Shown in pieces: positions 8,902 through 20,613 of a DNA stretch of 64,000 bases. The stretch's first letter is position 1. Every line of letters begins with the position of its first letter. Source of the DNA: Lepiota brunneoincarnata (Eukaryota; Basidiomycota; Agaricomycetes; Agaricales; Agaricaceae). The position numbers were made by a program, and so were the translations under genes. The notes under the pieces were generated by a model that was not told the DNA's origin, made no database searches, and worked only from the letters and a program-made list of their open reading frames with translations. The DNA lies in NCBI GenBank assembly GCA_023014365.1, contig JAEBUN010000010.1, positions 620,001-684,000 on the forward strand. Reading direction: 5' to 3'.

Positions 8902-9637
8902 TTAATGAATTGAGTGGAAAGCATCCCGAGCAGCGCGGTAAGCAGCGTTGACGGAGATGAACGAGCGGCTGTTATCCCAGTTGTGACCGTTAACGATGAC
9001 AGTGTTGCGGCCAAAGTCGAGGCCGGAGAATCCAAGGTTGTGGGTCGTGAGCGAACCATCGTTGCCGAAGACCTGGTTGAAGTGAGAAGCGATGTTCTGG
9101 TCAAATCCAACCTCACGGCCGGAGAGGCGGCGGATGTCCTGGCTGAAGCCGTGCAAACTGGCGTGCCATTGCTCAAAGACGATGGTTTGAGCCTCGACGT
9201 CGCAGATCTGTTCGACGATGATCCTGAAAGGGTTGGTTAGCGTTTATTAGAGGTATGAATAAGGGAGAGGGTAGAGGGCGAACCTCTTGGCTGTTTCTTG
9301 AAGGACGAGGAGACGCTGCTGGACGATCTCGACAGCCTGAGTGTGGCAGACGAGCTGGGTCTGAGGGATGATGATGGCACGCTCGCAGCGAGTGCCATCA
9401 AAGTTTTCGACACCATAGAAGGTATCGAAATTGGCCAAGGAGGAGAGGCCGCCCCAGCTATTGAAGGACGAGAAACTACGAGCAGCTGTAATTCCGGTTA
9501 AATATTGGTCGAGTGCAAATATATGAAAAATAAATGGGCTGACCCAAGTCGTTAGGCCTAGCAGCCAAAGGAGTGGAGGTGACCCCAGTTACAGCGGCAA
9601 GGGCAGAAATAGCAACGAGAGCGATCTTAGCGAACAT
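8902..9637 (-). CDS. Secreted protein of unknown function, 205 aa
   Basis: Three exons read on the minus strand are 9544-9637, 9284-9485 and 8902-9223. The introns are 58 and 60 nt with GT...CAG ends, and the frame closes exactly. The product starts MFAKIALVAISALAAVTG, a clear signal peptide, with a short mature N-terminus. The mature protein is rich in Phe, Gln and Asn and contains LVCHTQAVEIVQQRLLVLQE and RRLSGREVGFDQNI. It has only a few cysteines. I recall similar small secreted proteins as a lineage-specific family in basidiomycetes, but I cannot name a function. A TATATAAAA box lies about 315 bp upstream of the ATG, which leaves room for a 5' UTR or UTR intron. An inner ATG was preferred over an upstream in-frame one because it starts the signal peptide. 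Confidence 0.8.
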
Positions 9638-10811
9638 GATCAAAAAGTCAAAAGACGGGTTCGAATCTATAAGAGATGTGACATCAGTGTATGGTTGTGG
9701 AGTGTGGAGTAGATAACGATAGCGTTGGGCGGGCGGTGCCAATGTTTATGAAACGAAAATAGCACACTGACTTGAGCTGATGCACAAAAGTAAGGCCTAG
9801 GCTGAAAATTGCGAGTGGTCGATGAACTAAAAGGCTGTCAAAGGATGGTGAATAGGCAACCTGGCCGAACGAATGAGCAAAAGGGAAAGGGGGTGGAAGT
9901 GAAAACGAAAGAGAGAGATGGGGAACCAACTTCTGCCCGCTCGCCAGATTTTATATAGAATGGTTGCATGATGACGAATAACCCCTTGCGGGGGCTCACA
10001 TGGTCTTCCTCATGGTCTACTGAGCGAGGATTCCGAGAATATTGGCAGAAATTCCCAACCGTTTACTGTGCTGCTTTGATGGGGTGGCTGAAGAGGGAGG
10101 GACAAGAGTCTTGGCAAACCTTGTATCGCATCACAAATTACTAATTGTGGTGATCGGTTTTATATACTGCGGCGATTTTGATGAGCGGAATACACATCAC
10201 CTTTGTCTATTGACCAATTATGACAGATATTCTGAATATTGACGCATGGTCTAGGCATTTTTTGCGGCCATGGCGACGGGCAGGTGATGGAAATCTGTTC
10301 GACGTGGGAGCTTAAAGGTCTTGAGCATCGTCAGGTCCGAGGTATGAGGTGTTGGAAGGCAGCTAGCGCGACACACCCCGGGCTCCAACCTTGTTCCCTC
10401 TCAGTTCGGTGGGGCTGCAGGTAATAAATGTTTGGACAAGAACCCATAAAGGTTGGGTCTGGTGCTCGAGTATTGCCTGGCAACGGGACTTGATGGCGTA
10501 AAAGACGTAAAAAGATGGGGAAGTAAGGGATTGAATGGGTTCACCTAATTCCCTGGGATAGTTCTCGAGAATCAAGGAGAGCCCGCTAATCCCACTGTTC
10601 TGGGATCGGGGTTGAGCTCCGTAACAAGTTTAATAATGGCCAGCACACGATGTCGATCGTGGTGCCAATCAACGTACTAGGTGACGCTGCATCCAGAGGT
10701 CAGGCTCTGCGGGTATCCAGATGGGTCAGCGTTCACTCAATCACAACGTCAGAAACTTAGAAGAGAAAGGGGATATAATAACCAGGAATTAGATAAAATA
10801 CAGCATGCCGA
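9638..10811. promoter_or_regulatory. Intergenic region with TATA box for the secreted gene
   Basis: The minus strand reads TATATAAAA at 9949-9957. It is followed by a CT-rich stretch (about 9880-9930 on the complement) towards the gene start, which is typical of a strongly expressed fungal promoter. No gene was recognised between about 9960 and 10811. Confidence 0.5.
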
Positions 10812-12601
10812 CTACAGCTCGTCGCGATTGGCATCGGTCCCATGAAAGGCCTCCATCAGTCCTGGTGATTCAGGGGACAAAACGTCAGTGTTAGAGTTCA
10901 ACCATCATAACGTAGGATACAAGAGTAGGGAAGCATGGGGGGAAGAAGCAACGAGTAAAGAACCAGGAGAATGGCACTCACTGCGGCGGGTTTGCGACGA
11001 AATCTCCAAGGGTAACACGACATTATATTCTATAAACAAATCCCCATGTGCCGACCTCCCATACTCGGGCATGCCCTCTCCTTTAATGACCTGTACGAAG
11101 CCTGTGCAACGGGTTTGTACCCTATCAGCACGATCCAATATAGCTCTCGGGTCGCACGGAAATTTTACCTGGCTGAGTGACGCCCTTCCTGGCCAGGGGG
11201 ACAATGTGGCCATCTAGATGTGTCAAGTTCCTCTCAAAGCCCAGGAGTGCCTGAATGCAATGGTCAGAACCAGTGCCGGCTTTAGAATACCTACTCGCCA
11301 ATCTTACCTCATCAATGCCAATCGTTTCTCGCCAGTATAAACTAGTTTCTTTTCTACGCCAACCGCCCATGTCCTTTTTGCTCCTCACACGGATCACGAC
11401 GTCACCGGCCTCCCAATCCGGGCTCTCATCAGCTTCGCCCTCAAATGCGACTTCATGGCCCTCTGGCATTCCAGGTGTAATTTCTAGGTTGAGTTCCTGG
11501 CTATGTTCCACGACTTTGTTGCCACCGCAGTGGGGGCACACTTTCTTGATGATTTTTCCACGTCCCCCGCAATCAGTACATGACACTTGACTCTGGGCGA
11601 ACATTCCGGGGAAAATCTTTGGAATAATAGGTGAGTGACGGGTACTCCAAGGCCAACGGACGGACTCGTTCACCTGTTGCTTCACGATTCTGACGCCAGC
11701 GCCATTGCATGATGGACATGTGTGGATATCACCATCTGAGGCGGCCCCAGAACCCCTGCAATGGTCACAAAGAATACGTTTCCGCAGTTGGAACTGGGTA
11801 GCCCTAGTAAGTCGGAGCCTTTAGTGCGGCTTCTTGCAAAACTCACATCGATGCTTGCACCACCGTACCTAAAAGCCATCGTTCATGTTAAGAAGGTTAC
11901 AGAATGAGAGCGAGACCAAATACAAACGTACATGTCGCTTAAAGGTACTTCAAATTCTGTGAGTGAGGACGGTCCTTTACGCGTTTGCTCTGTGCGGTCT
12001 ATGAGGCGGGTGATAAGAATGGCCATTTTGTAAAGGGGATGGAGGGAAGTGGACGCACGGCCTCCGCCAAAGAAATTGCTAAAGATATCGAAGGGATTTG
12101 TGGTGTGTTGGCCACCTTCATGTGCTTTTAGCCCTTCCTACAAGCAACGTCAGTCTGCCGCTATTCGAGTGCACCACCATGTCTTTCACCTCTCCATAAC
12201 GGTCATAAATTTGGCGTTTCTAAATACTGATAAGCATGTAGGCTCTGTGTATAACCTAGTATTGCATACAGTAGGATCAGATAGAGCCTCATACGCTGGC
12301 GCACGTCAGACGGTGGGCTGCTATGCATGAGCTCGGACTTACCATGTGCAATTTCCACAAATTTGGCTTCCGCACTAGGATCCTTGTTCTTGTCCGGATG
12401 AAATTTCTTACTCAACCTTTTATATGCATGGCGAATATCTTTTTCCGAAGCGGATTTGTGAACTGGCCATAGCCGGAAACGAATGATTAAATGGAAGCGA
12501 AGTTAGGATACCAAATGCGCACCTTCCAGGACCTTGTAGTAATCCACGGCCGCCACCAGAGCTGCCAGAGCAAGAATGACGAGAATGGCGTGTCGAAACA
12601 T
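10812..12601 (-). CDS. SCJ1: ER-lumenal DnaJ co-chaperone (Scj1/ERdj3-like)
   Basis: Twelve exons give a 367-aa protein. Exons, minus strand: 12523-12601, 12343-12462, 12270-12295, 12190-12219, 12059-12137, 11932-11998, 11847-11868, 11674-11793, 11308-11616, 11169-11250, 10982-11101, 10812-10861. All phases close. The N-terminus (MFRHAILVILALAALVAAV) is a signal peptide. The J domain follows with the HPD motif (KKFHPDKNKD), then a Gly/Phe segment (NPFDIFSNFFGGG). Four zinc-finger repeats come next (CDHCRGSG, CPSCNGAG, CTDCGGRG, CPHCGGNK), then the C-terminal substrate-binding domain. The last four residues are RDEL, matching an ER retrieval signal. J-proteins of this type stimulate the ATPase of ER Hsp70 (BiP/Kar2) and present unfolded proteins to it. 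Ten coding exons are shorter than 130 nt and two are under 30 nt. Confidence 0.93.
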
Positions 12602-12779
12602 GGTGAAAGAGGGAGAGTTAATAAGCTCTATTGGCTATACGTGTCCGATCACAAAACGCGAAAATCAAATCACGTGTTGGATGATGTCGTAGATGGACAA
12701 CAGCGGTTGAGGACCATTCCCGAGAATCCCTGGAGATGCTATGTAAACGCTTACCTCGCTGGCGATCACCTCCCGCAGC
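12602..12779. promoter_or_regulatory. Divergent promoter between SCJ1-like and unknown gene
   Basis: The two start codons face away from each other across 178 bp, so the genes probably share a bidirectional promoter. No TATA box was seen. Confidence 0.55.
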
Positions 12780-14463
12780 ATGTCGCAGATACTACTCCTC
12801 ACAACTAACATCTCCCTATCCGTTCCGCAATTTGAGAGGTGCGAGCAACCAGGCCGGCATTTCCAGGAGCTAATAAAGACTTGGTTCCCAGCCTTTCCTT
12901 TCCTCTTGTCACCGTCTGACGCTACGAGATATCTTGCACCCTTTGCCTCCCTTGTTCGCGGCGATGCTCTGTTCTCATCATTTGGAGCCCGATTATTTCC
13001 ATTTCTTGGATTTGAACCCCTCAAGCCAGCACGCCTCACTCCCGTCTATTTTCCCGGTTGGATTCTCGACGTCGAGGTCAAAGGCAAGGTAAACCTGAGG
13101 GGGGCAGAGGTACGCGTTTGACACATTGTATGATTCTCCCAGTCATAATATACCAAACAGCGCGAGGCCTACGCTCAAGTACACAACGCGTATGTATTCA
13201 CGATTAAGTGTATGTCACCCCGCACTTGCTGAGTTTGTTTGGGAATGAGTAGCTATATCCCTGGTGCGACTCTTCGTACCTTTCTCAAGCTGCAGGACTT
13301 ATCCATTGTCCAGGCTCGGACTATAACGTGCTTTCATCAGCGCCTATCGCGCCCGCCGTAATTCATGCTAGAAAATCCACCCTGTTCTCGGAAGACCTAA
13401 TGAGACAGCACGACCTTGACATTGCCTGTATTCCCTACAATATCTCGCCATTCTCCCTCATCGACATCGCCCACCAACTCTCATATTCCGAGGCAATAGT
13501 CAGCCAGGACCTGCGTTTCACTCCATTTTCAGTCAAGCCCTCACTGGTTTGTTTGTCACCTCTCTCTTAACCACTTCCCTCACCTCTCCCACCAGTTCGC
13601 CGCTTATCCTATCCTCATACCCCTCTACCTAGCCCAATACGACTATGATACGGACGCAGGAAAACGGTACCATACATTCTTTATCGAAGCATATGGCACG
13701 GACGTAGGTCACCTTTTTCTGATTTTCTCCAGCTCCAGTCTCATGCCCCAAATCCACTATTCACCCCCTCTCGCTCTAAAAAAAATGCAGGGCAACGTCT
13801 GGTGCGAGCCTCTTACCGACCACCATTCCGTTGAACGAGAAACCATCAGGATTGCACGCTCTTTGATCACACAGTCCAATGATACTAATCCCGTCGTAAT
13901 CAACCTCGGCTACCCCAAGAAGTTTGTTGACATCGCGGGCTTCTCACTCACACCGCATCAAGAAATTGGTCTGGCCCTCCGAGTTTACCTGGAGAGTGCC
14001 TTGAATTTACCTAGCACCCCTACGACCTTGGCTGCGGCTAGTGTTGGTGAATTGGGTGGACTGGTCGAGGATCCGAGGATAAGGGAGTTCAACATCGAAG
14101 AGAGGACACCGATTATCGAGTGGCTCAAGCTTGGCTCGGAACTGATGATGATCCAGCGGATGTACGAGGTGTGCTACCTTTAGCTGCATCGATTTTGTCC
14201 TTAGGCTGAGTCTTACGGTGGCTTGACAGGCCATGTCAAAGGCGCGGGACAATAGTGAAATCGTAGTTACGGGCCCTATGAGCCGTTCTCAGGGCAAGAT
14301 GGTCATCGTTGACGGCGCGATCACACACCTCAAGGATAAAATGACGGAGCTCGAAACAGAGCGCCAAAAAACCAAACCTCACTGGGCGAGAACACAAGAT
14401 GATCAGGAGGAGCCAATTGTAGATGCCGAGGAGGCTCAACCCAGTGATCCCAAATCCTCCTAG
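12780..14463 (+). CDS. Conserved-looking protein of unknown function, 434 aa
   Basis: Seven exons close in phase: 12780-13088, 13161-13189, 13250-13263, 13314-13546, 13596-13703, 13791-14168, 14230-14463. Exon 3 is a 14-nt micro-exon. It joins ...VHNASYIPG to SDYNVLSSAPI and is required for frame. I do not recognise the family. The product has no clear membrane segment. It contains aromatic- and proline-rich blocks (FGARLFPFLGFEPLKP, TPVYFPGWILDVEV) and ends in a charged acidic tail. The basic, Ser/Phe-rich N-terminus could be a mitochondrial presequence, but that is a guess. The start is the only in-frame ATG before the conserved-looking core. It is divergent from the J-protein gene and convergent with the protease gene. 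Confidence 0.75.
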
Positions 14464-14984
14464 AACCCTTTGTACCGTGCAATTTCACGAAATAGACTTC
14501 TGGAGCCGAGTTGAAAAGATCCAACTGCTAATACATCCCAAGCCCAAGCCCAAACGCAGAATACACTTTTCATCACAAGTATAACGGTTGTTCATGAGCA
14601 CACTGGCAGTTCAGTTCCTGTCCACCACCAGTCACAAGGAGTGCATGAACTTTACCCATTTGTTTCTGCTTGAAACAACATTCTGGGTGCCCATGGCAAA
14701 TCCAGACTCCAGAAACTACACGTTGGGGTAGCATGGTTATCATTGGTCAGGTGTGGGGGCAGCTTGTTGGGCAGCATCTGAGGTGGTCATAGTTGAGTTA
14801 AACGCTGCTAGTGTGGCCAACCGTGCAAAGATGTAGGCCATACTGGAAGAACCGATACTATAGCTAGGGGAAAAGGAAAATTTCCGTGGGATCGCAATAT
14901 AAAAGTGATGTATCCAAAGGAGGGCTGCTGCCTGTAGAAAAGAGGTCCAGTTCAAAGTTCAATAAACAAGATACAGTGTTCTAC

Positions 14985-17332
14985 TCAAACACCAAGAAGC
15001 CAAAAAATAGCGATCAAACCATGCACAGCTAGCACAAACCCAAGTGCAGAGCCAATATCACGCATATGTACTCCTGTATTGTATCCAGGAGGCACGCCAA
15101 GTGTAACAGCCGCCAATGAATACGTTGACACTGTCGTCATCACGGTTCCACCTTGGTCCGTCAGTGTGAGCGTGACAAGTGCAGGAGGGGGCGAAATCAT
15201 CGGTATTGCTGATGCATTGAACCCATTTGTTGCTTGTGCTTGTGCGAGGATAGCATGGTAGGTGCTTGTAGCTAGTTCAGAGGTTACAACACCTCCAATG
15301 GATGCCGGGACAGATGTATTAAATATATATGCAGGTGTGGTGAATGTGGGGGTGGGGACGAGGAAATTGGGGAGGGTGGTGGATATGGTAGTTGGTTCAG
15401 GGCCAAATGGGATGTCCAAAGACAGTTGCAGCGTTGTCGAAGTTGCTGTAATGTTGCTGCTATGTGTGGAAAGGGGGTATAAGCCAATCTTGGGCGGCTC
15501 TTTGGTGTTGATCCCATAACTAGGGAAGAGTGAACATTCACTATGGATGAGATAATGGGGTGACGTACCTAAAGATAGTGTATACAGTCTGCAGGAAAAT
15601 GGACCCTACGGACTTGTTTTGTAACAGCTAAAATCCAGTGTGATTCCGGCAACTCACCGATTTGCCAATCTATTCCGTCAGAGTCAGGAGGGAGAGCTCG
15701 AGGCCACGACAAGCACAGATTAGGATTGCCAGAGGTGGGGCCGATAATATAGTCCGAGGGATGCAGGGTGTATTCGTGCCTGCTTCAAAACGTCTTCAGC
15801 TGAGAAACCACCTGACAAGGAAACTCTTACTCAAACGTCAGGGAAATAGTAACATTCGTATCGCAAGGTATTGCCCATTGTCCTTCTGTTGATCGAAATA
15901 AGCTTATGGTCTCGCATTTGTTACCAAAAATAACTCACTATCCGAATCTACGAGTCGAGCGCCATCAATCAAGCCATAGAGGCGAGCCACCTGTTCCGGG
16001 GACTCATTGGTGTGTTATATCGGCGTTTCGAGCCAAAAACTCACATCCTGATACGGTCCATAAATGCCAACAGTCCCACTAGAAATCAACATTAGCTTGT
16101 CGCCGAAATGAATTATCTCAGTTACCACACCCACATATCGAACAAAGCCAGTGAGACGTTCCCAGTTGCATTCACCTGTGTAGGAAAGGGCACAAGTTGT
16201 GTACCATTGATACCAAACGAGGACAGCGAAATCACCCAATGCAAGTAACTAGAGGCATTACTCTCGATATTAAAAGGTGCAAACTGAGCAACATTGTTCC
16301 AGCTTATGTTGTGGGGATCAGTGACAATGGAGGCATCAATGGCACCCAGTGAGAAGGATCCGGTCGAGTTGCGCGCAATATTGAATCCAAACAGTGGATA
16401 GTTCAAGAGTCCATGTTGGGCGAGACTAGCGAAGAAGGGGGTGGCTGATGCTTTGCGTCAGAGAGTAAGAACGTGGATAGGCAAGGTGAACACACAGTTA
16501 TTGACAGCATTTGAGATTGATGAAAGTCTGGGGAATCCAAGTCCCAGGATGCCGCTTTCTTGGTCGTTCAGGGTGACATTGGAATTGGAAACGAGGCCTA
16601 TACACCGTTCAGTATCACTGGTGGCAACCTCTGATTAAGGTAAGAACGAACCAAACGACAAATTAGCCGCCACCAGCTGGCTCAACTCCACCTTCTCTTT
16701 CGCAACAAACCCCGACGCCACTATTCAACACCAAGAGTCAAAACTCCAAGTACACGAATATTTGAAACTGCTTACCAGTCCCATCAGCATAACTGGCATG
16801 AAACACCGTCATATTCCCGTTCACACTCTGAAAGCTCGGGCTCTGGTAGCTCAGGGGGTACTTTGGCACACCATCACACTGCACAGTCTTGCACTCCGAC
16901 GAAATCAACCAGAGGTCGGATGAACCAGTGTCAAGGACGACGCGGAAGTTGATGTCTCCGACCTTGATCACAGTATAATATGACCTTCAAGTTCGTTTTC
17001 ATCAGCCTTGGATTCTGGACATCCGAACGAGAGGGTGAGATGGAGAATACGCACTGACGATCCCTGGCCTGCGATACCAGATTCCAGCCCGCACCCGGAC
17101 TCGCCGTTCCTCCAGTCGAGGTCGCGTTCCCGACAACAATGTCCCTCGCGACAATAGGCAAACTCACGAGCTCCTCGCGTGGTAGGAATCTCGGATGTAA
17201 TGTTGTTCCTGTACCAACCCCAGTAGCTTCACCACCCACTCTCCCCGCCACCGACACCAATAAAAAGAAAATAAAACCATTAAGGATCCGAAAGACCCAT
17301 AGATTCGGTGCGAGGGCCCTCAAAGCGTACAT
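14985..17332 (-). CDS. Pepsin-like aspartic protease (A1), membrane or GPI anchored
   Basis: Eleven exons give about 600 aa. Exons, minus strand: 17055-17332, 16776-16984, 16652-16720, 16496-16597, about 16135-16444, 16045-16078, 15939-15990, 15831-15885, 15658-15779, 15569-15605, 14985-15519. An N-terminal hydrophobic segment (ILNGFIFFLLVSVAG) targets the secretory route. The first catalytic site is VVLDTGSSDLWL. The flap has the Tyr (ASYADGTG). The second site, formed across an intron at about 16078/16135, reads LALFDIGTVGIYG, so Ile replaces the usual Thr/Ser after the Asp. Other family marks are SGILGLGFPRLS and DWQIGSIFLQTVYTIF. A Ser/Thr/Pro-rich tail ends in a hydrophobic stretch, suggesting surface anchoring. 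The acceptor of exon 5 is ambiguous by 6 nt (16444 or 16450). Such proteases cut proteins at acidic pH outside the cell or in the wall. Confidence 0.88.
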
Positions 17333-17847
17333 TGCCGTTCGTCAAATGGGTGTTGCAGTTCTGCCCGTATAAGTGCATCCGTGCGTGGCCCTTAGACCCT
17401 TCTTGGGCTCGAGTCCTTAGTTCCTTCAGAAGACGAGAGTAAATGAGAGTGGTAAGAGGAATAGAATAGAAACCAGCAGACCAGCGCTTGCCGACCAGAA
17501 TCTGACGAATGTCGGGCAGTGTATTATTCCGTAAAAGGAAATTATCCGCAGCCCGTTTCCGTGGAGTAACCATAGCAAAAATTTTTGAGCCAGGCTATAT
17601 CCTACATAGTGAAGCAGTAAACTGATACATCCATGGTCAAAGGGGCAACAAGTGTAATATATTACGCCCAACAGAGGGGAGAAATTCGAGCGTTAGCTGG
17701 GGTTGATAGGTAGCGCCATACAGGAAGAGGTATTGGGGGCAGTAACAGTACCGGTACAGAAGGGCATAAACACGAACCGATAAAAGAAAATGAAATGAAA
17801 CTGAAGGGGCGAACAAGATAAAGAAAACGAGAGCGTACGAAAGCGCT

Positions 17848-20613
17848 TCATCGCTTAGCAAATACCTTCTTCAGCAATCCCAAAACTTTCGGAACATTCA
17901 GCTGTACATATTCCAGATCCAATAAATGCTTGTTGTCCTTTTGCTGTACAAGAACATCAGAAACGACTAGATTTTTCATCAAGCGTTGCACGAACCTTCT
18001 CCAACAAGTCATCAATCTTAAGATCCATCTCAAGAATAGCCTTCTCACGGCCTTTGTAATGTAGTGCGATGATGAAAGTTCCAGGCGTCGGCGAAGTGAT
18101 ATTGAAATAAATATTCGGACGCCTGACAGGAGCAGGAACAGTCAAAAACCAGAGGCGGAACCTGCCAAAGAACACACCTGTTGTCCGGAACGTTGCTCTC
18201 TACAATAATACCTTCCTTCTCCAGCTGAGCGTGCGTAAATCTATAAGGGCCAAGGACAACAGCCTTAGCAGGCTTCTTCTCCTTTCCACCGACAGTGACG
18301 ACGCCGACTCCAGTCGTGCTGCCTTTGTCCTTGGTAGCGGTAAGACGGACATTTTGAAGATAAGCCTTGTACTGTTCTAGCTGCGAGCGCATATAGTTAT
18401 TGTGATCACATATCGTCTTGTAAACTGAGTCCAGGGATTTAGTCTCTGCGAGGACCTTCTCGCGCAGGTTACCGAGATGAACGAGCTCTTGAGTAACTTC
18501 TTCCTGCATAAGTTTGTATCCGTCGGCCTTGTCGACTACTTTCAACTCCTCGAGTTCTCGTAGCATCTCCTTGACCTTGATGCCCTTGCGCACAAGGACC
18601 GCATCTTTGGTTGTCGCCGCCCGCTCTGCGATGGCAGCGAGGTCATACGGAGGCTTCAGCCCGGCGTTTGGCAAGGACCGAATTAACTGAACAAAAATAG
18701 ACTTGGTTTCCATGTATAGCATATCACTCGAGGACACCGAGTCCATAAGAGCGCTTTGGATGTCTTGTATGGGTGTCTCCCAGCGACTATATAGTGGTAG
18801 CTCGATTGTTCGATTCTCCTTTCGAGGAACCTGGGGAGGTGCGGGTCCGAGTTCATCAGTAAGAATACGGAGATGTTGCTTTTCGTTGGGGGACTGCAGG
18901 AATCTGTCAGATAGCTCAAACAGGCCCCAAGAAAAGAATCCCTACGAGGGTTTCAATGTGTTGCAAAATTAGTGAATGAGTGTTGTACAATTCGTTCAAC
19001 GTGATATTGATCATCAAATCCTTTTTCGAAAGGGCCATGTACTGATCCATCTGAAAGAGATTTCAGCGGTTACTGAAGATGAAAGCAATTCAGCTTACTT
19101 CGAGTGTATCATAGAAGTCGCCGACTTCACAAAGGTTGTTGAGGAACTGGTTAATCCGCGCTTTGTTATTCTCAACAAATGGATTGAGGGTCATCATATA
19201 TGCCTCTTTTGAGTAAGAGGGCTTGTTAGCGAGGTTCTGGAGCATTTTGGCGATCTGGATCAAGCTAAATAAGTCCGATCCCAGAAAAGTGGTGGTGGCA
19301 TCACTCACCAGAGTCAGTGTCCTTCGAGGGTGCTTGGCCGGCACTCCATCCACTAGCATGTAGGCTTGAGGTGTAACGACGGCCGGGTTGATGAAACGGA
19401 GGAAGAAGAAACCACCAATAAGTGAGCATATGGCAAACTCTGTAGCCTCTGGATATTTGCGCTGGCGGAATGTGAGCTAAAACAGCAGCAATATAAGATG
19501 ATTATGACTCACCCGAGTCAAACTTCTAATTTGTTTACAGATCCACCGAATGCCATATGGCACGCTCTCCATGCTCTCGATAATAGTTACCAAGAAGCTA
19601 TTGGCGATTTCCATAAGCATCGTCAAGCGGGGGGCGATGATAGTCTGAACATCAACGTTTTCGGCTGCAACCTCCGGCGGGACTCCTCTGGGCAGATTAG
19701 GTGGCAATGATCCTGTCTCCTCTTCGATTTGGTTTATCATTTGCTCGTAGACCTGTGTGTCGTCTGAGAAACAAGGGATACAAGGTTCTATGCGGTCGAC
19801 ATACCTTTACCGGGTTAATTTCAAGATTCAGATCCTTGTGTTCAATAAGGCTGTTGATCCTCTCTGCCAGAACACTCTTGAGGTAGCTCTGGCCAGGACC
19901 ACGGCGGGTATAAGTGGTCATCATTCGCGAAACAGGAGTGTTTGCGCGAAGTAGGGATCCAAATTCGGTTGCTGTTTCGAACTGAGCCGATAAGACGGAT
20001 TGGAACATAGTGAGGAGAAGGTGCTCCTCCCGGCTCTCGTATTGGTTACCATACAAAGTGAACATGACTGTCTGCAGAAGCGTGTCGATTTCAGAGAGAG
20101 AGACAAGGCGGCATAGCGCAGCGATGTGCCGGGGCTCGGATTGGAGGAGGAAGAAGAGGTTGGAGTATTGCTGCAATTTCCGATCATCTGGGTAGTGGCC
20201 TTCGGTGGGATCCACGTCTTCCAGTGTTCGTTCAACTTCTCGTTGCTTTTTGCCACTGTCAGACAGCTGAAGCACAGAGAAGGACCGGTAACATACCTCG
20301 TCTAGTGCCATTCTGTTTTGGATCAGCAAGGCAATTCGAGAATCCAAATACCGCACATCCCGCTCCAGTACAAAATTCTTCTTAGATTGGGCTGAAATCT
20401 TGGATTTGAGATCCCGTAGCCGCTTTTGCGCTGTAGGGGTGGTGAGCCAAGCAGAGCGACAGGCTGTTGATGGCACACACCTTTGGCTAGGTCATCTTCC
20501 ACCTCGACATCTTGCTCTGCGGCCATACTGAACAGGGCGGTAACGCTGTAGCGGTTTGTGTTCCTGTTCGTAACGCGGCGAGCCGACATGGGGGACATAG
20601 GCTCGTAAGACAT
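17848..20613 (-). CDS. GAP1: Ras GTPase-activating protein (Gap1/Sar1-like, IQGAP-related)
   Basis: Ten exons give 771 aa. Exons, minus strand: 20481-20613, 20297-20430, 19805-20245, 19513-19752, 19309-19476, 19099-19254, 18946-19050, 18178-18893, 17996-18122, 17848-17943. The RasGAP domain spans about residues 110-420. It includes the arginine-finger region ([15 protein letters not shown]) and the signature block [14 protein letters not shown]-terminal RasGAP_C domain follows (about 560-770), with a coiled-coil-rich stretch between. There are no calponin-homology or IQ motifs, so this is the short Gap1-type protein rather than full IQGAP. Family members stimulate GTP hydrolysis by Ras and so dampen Ras signalling in mating and growth. 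All exon phases close without correction. Confidence 0.92.

Noticed and set aside
9640..9665. GGTTCGAATCT motif as a tRNA B box
   Set aside because: No A box, acceptor stem or cloverleaf arms can be formed around it. It lies in the leader of the secreted-protein gene.
18045..18746. 233-codon minus-strand ORF as a separate gene
   Set aside because: It is the C-terminal exon of the RasGAP gene, joined in phase to exons on both sides.
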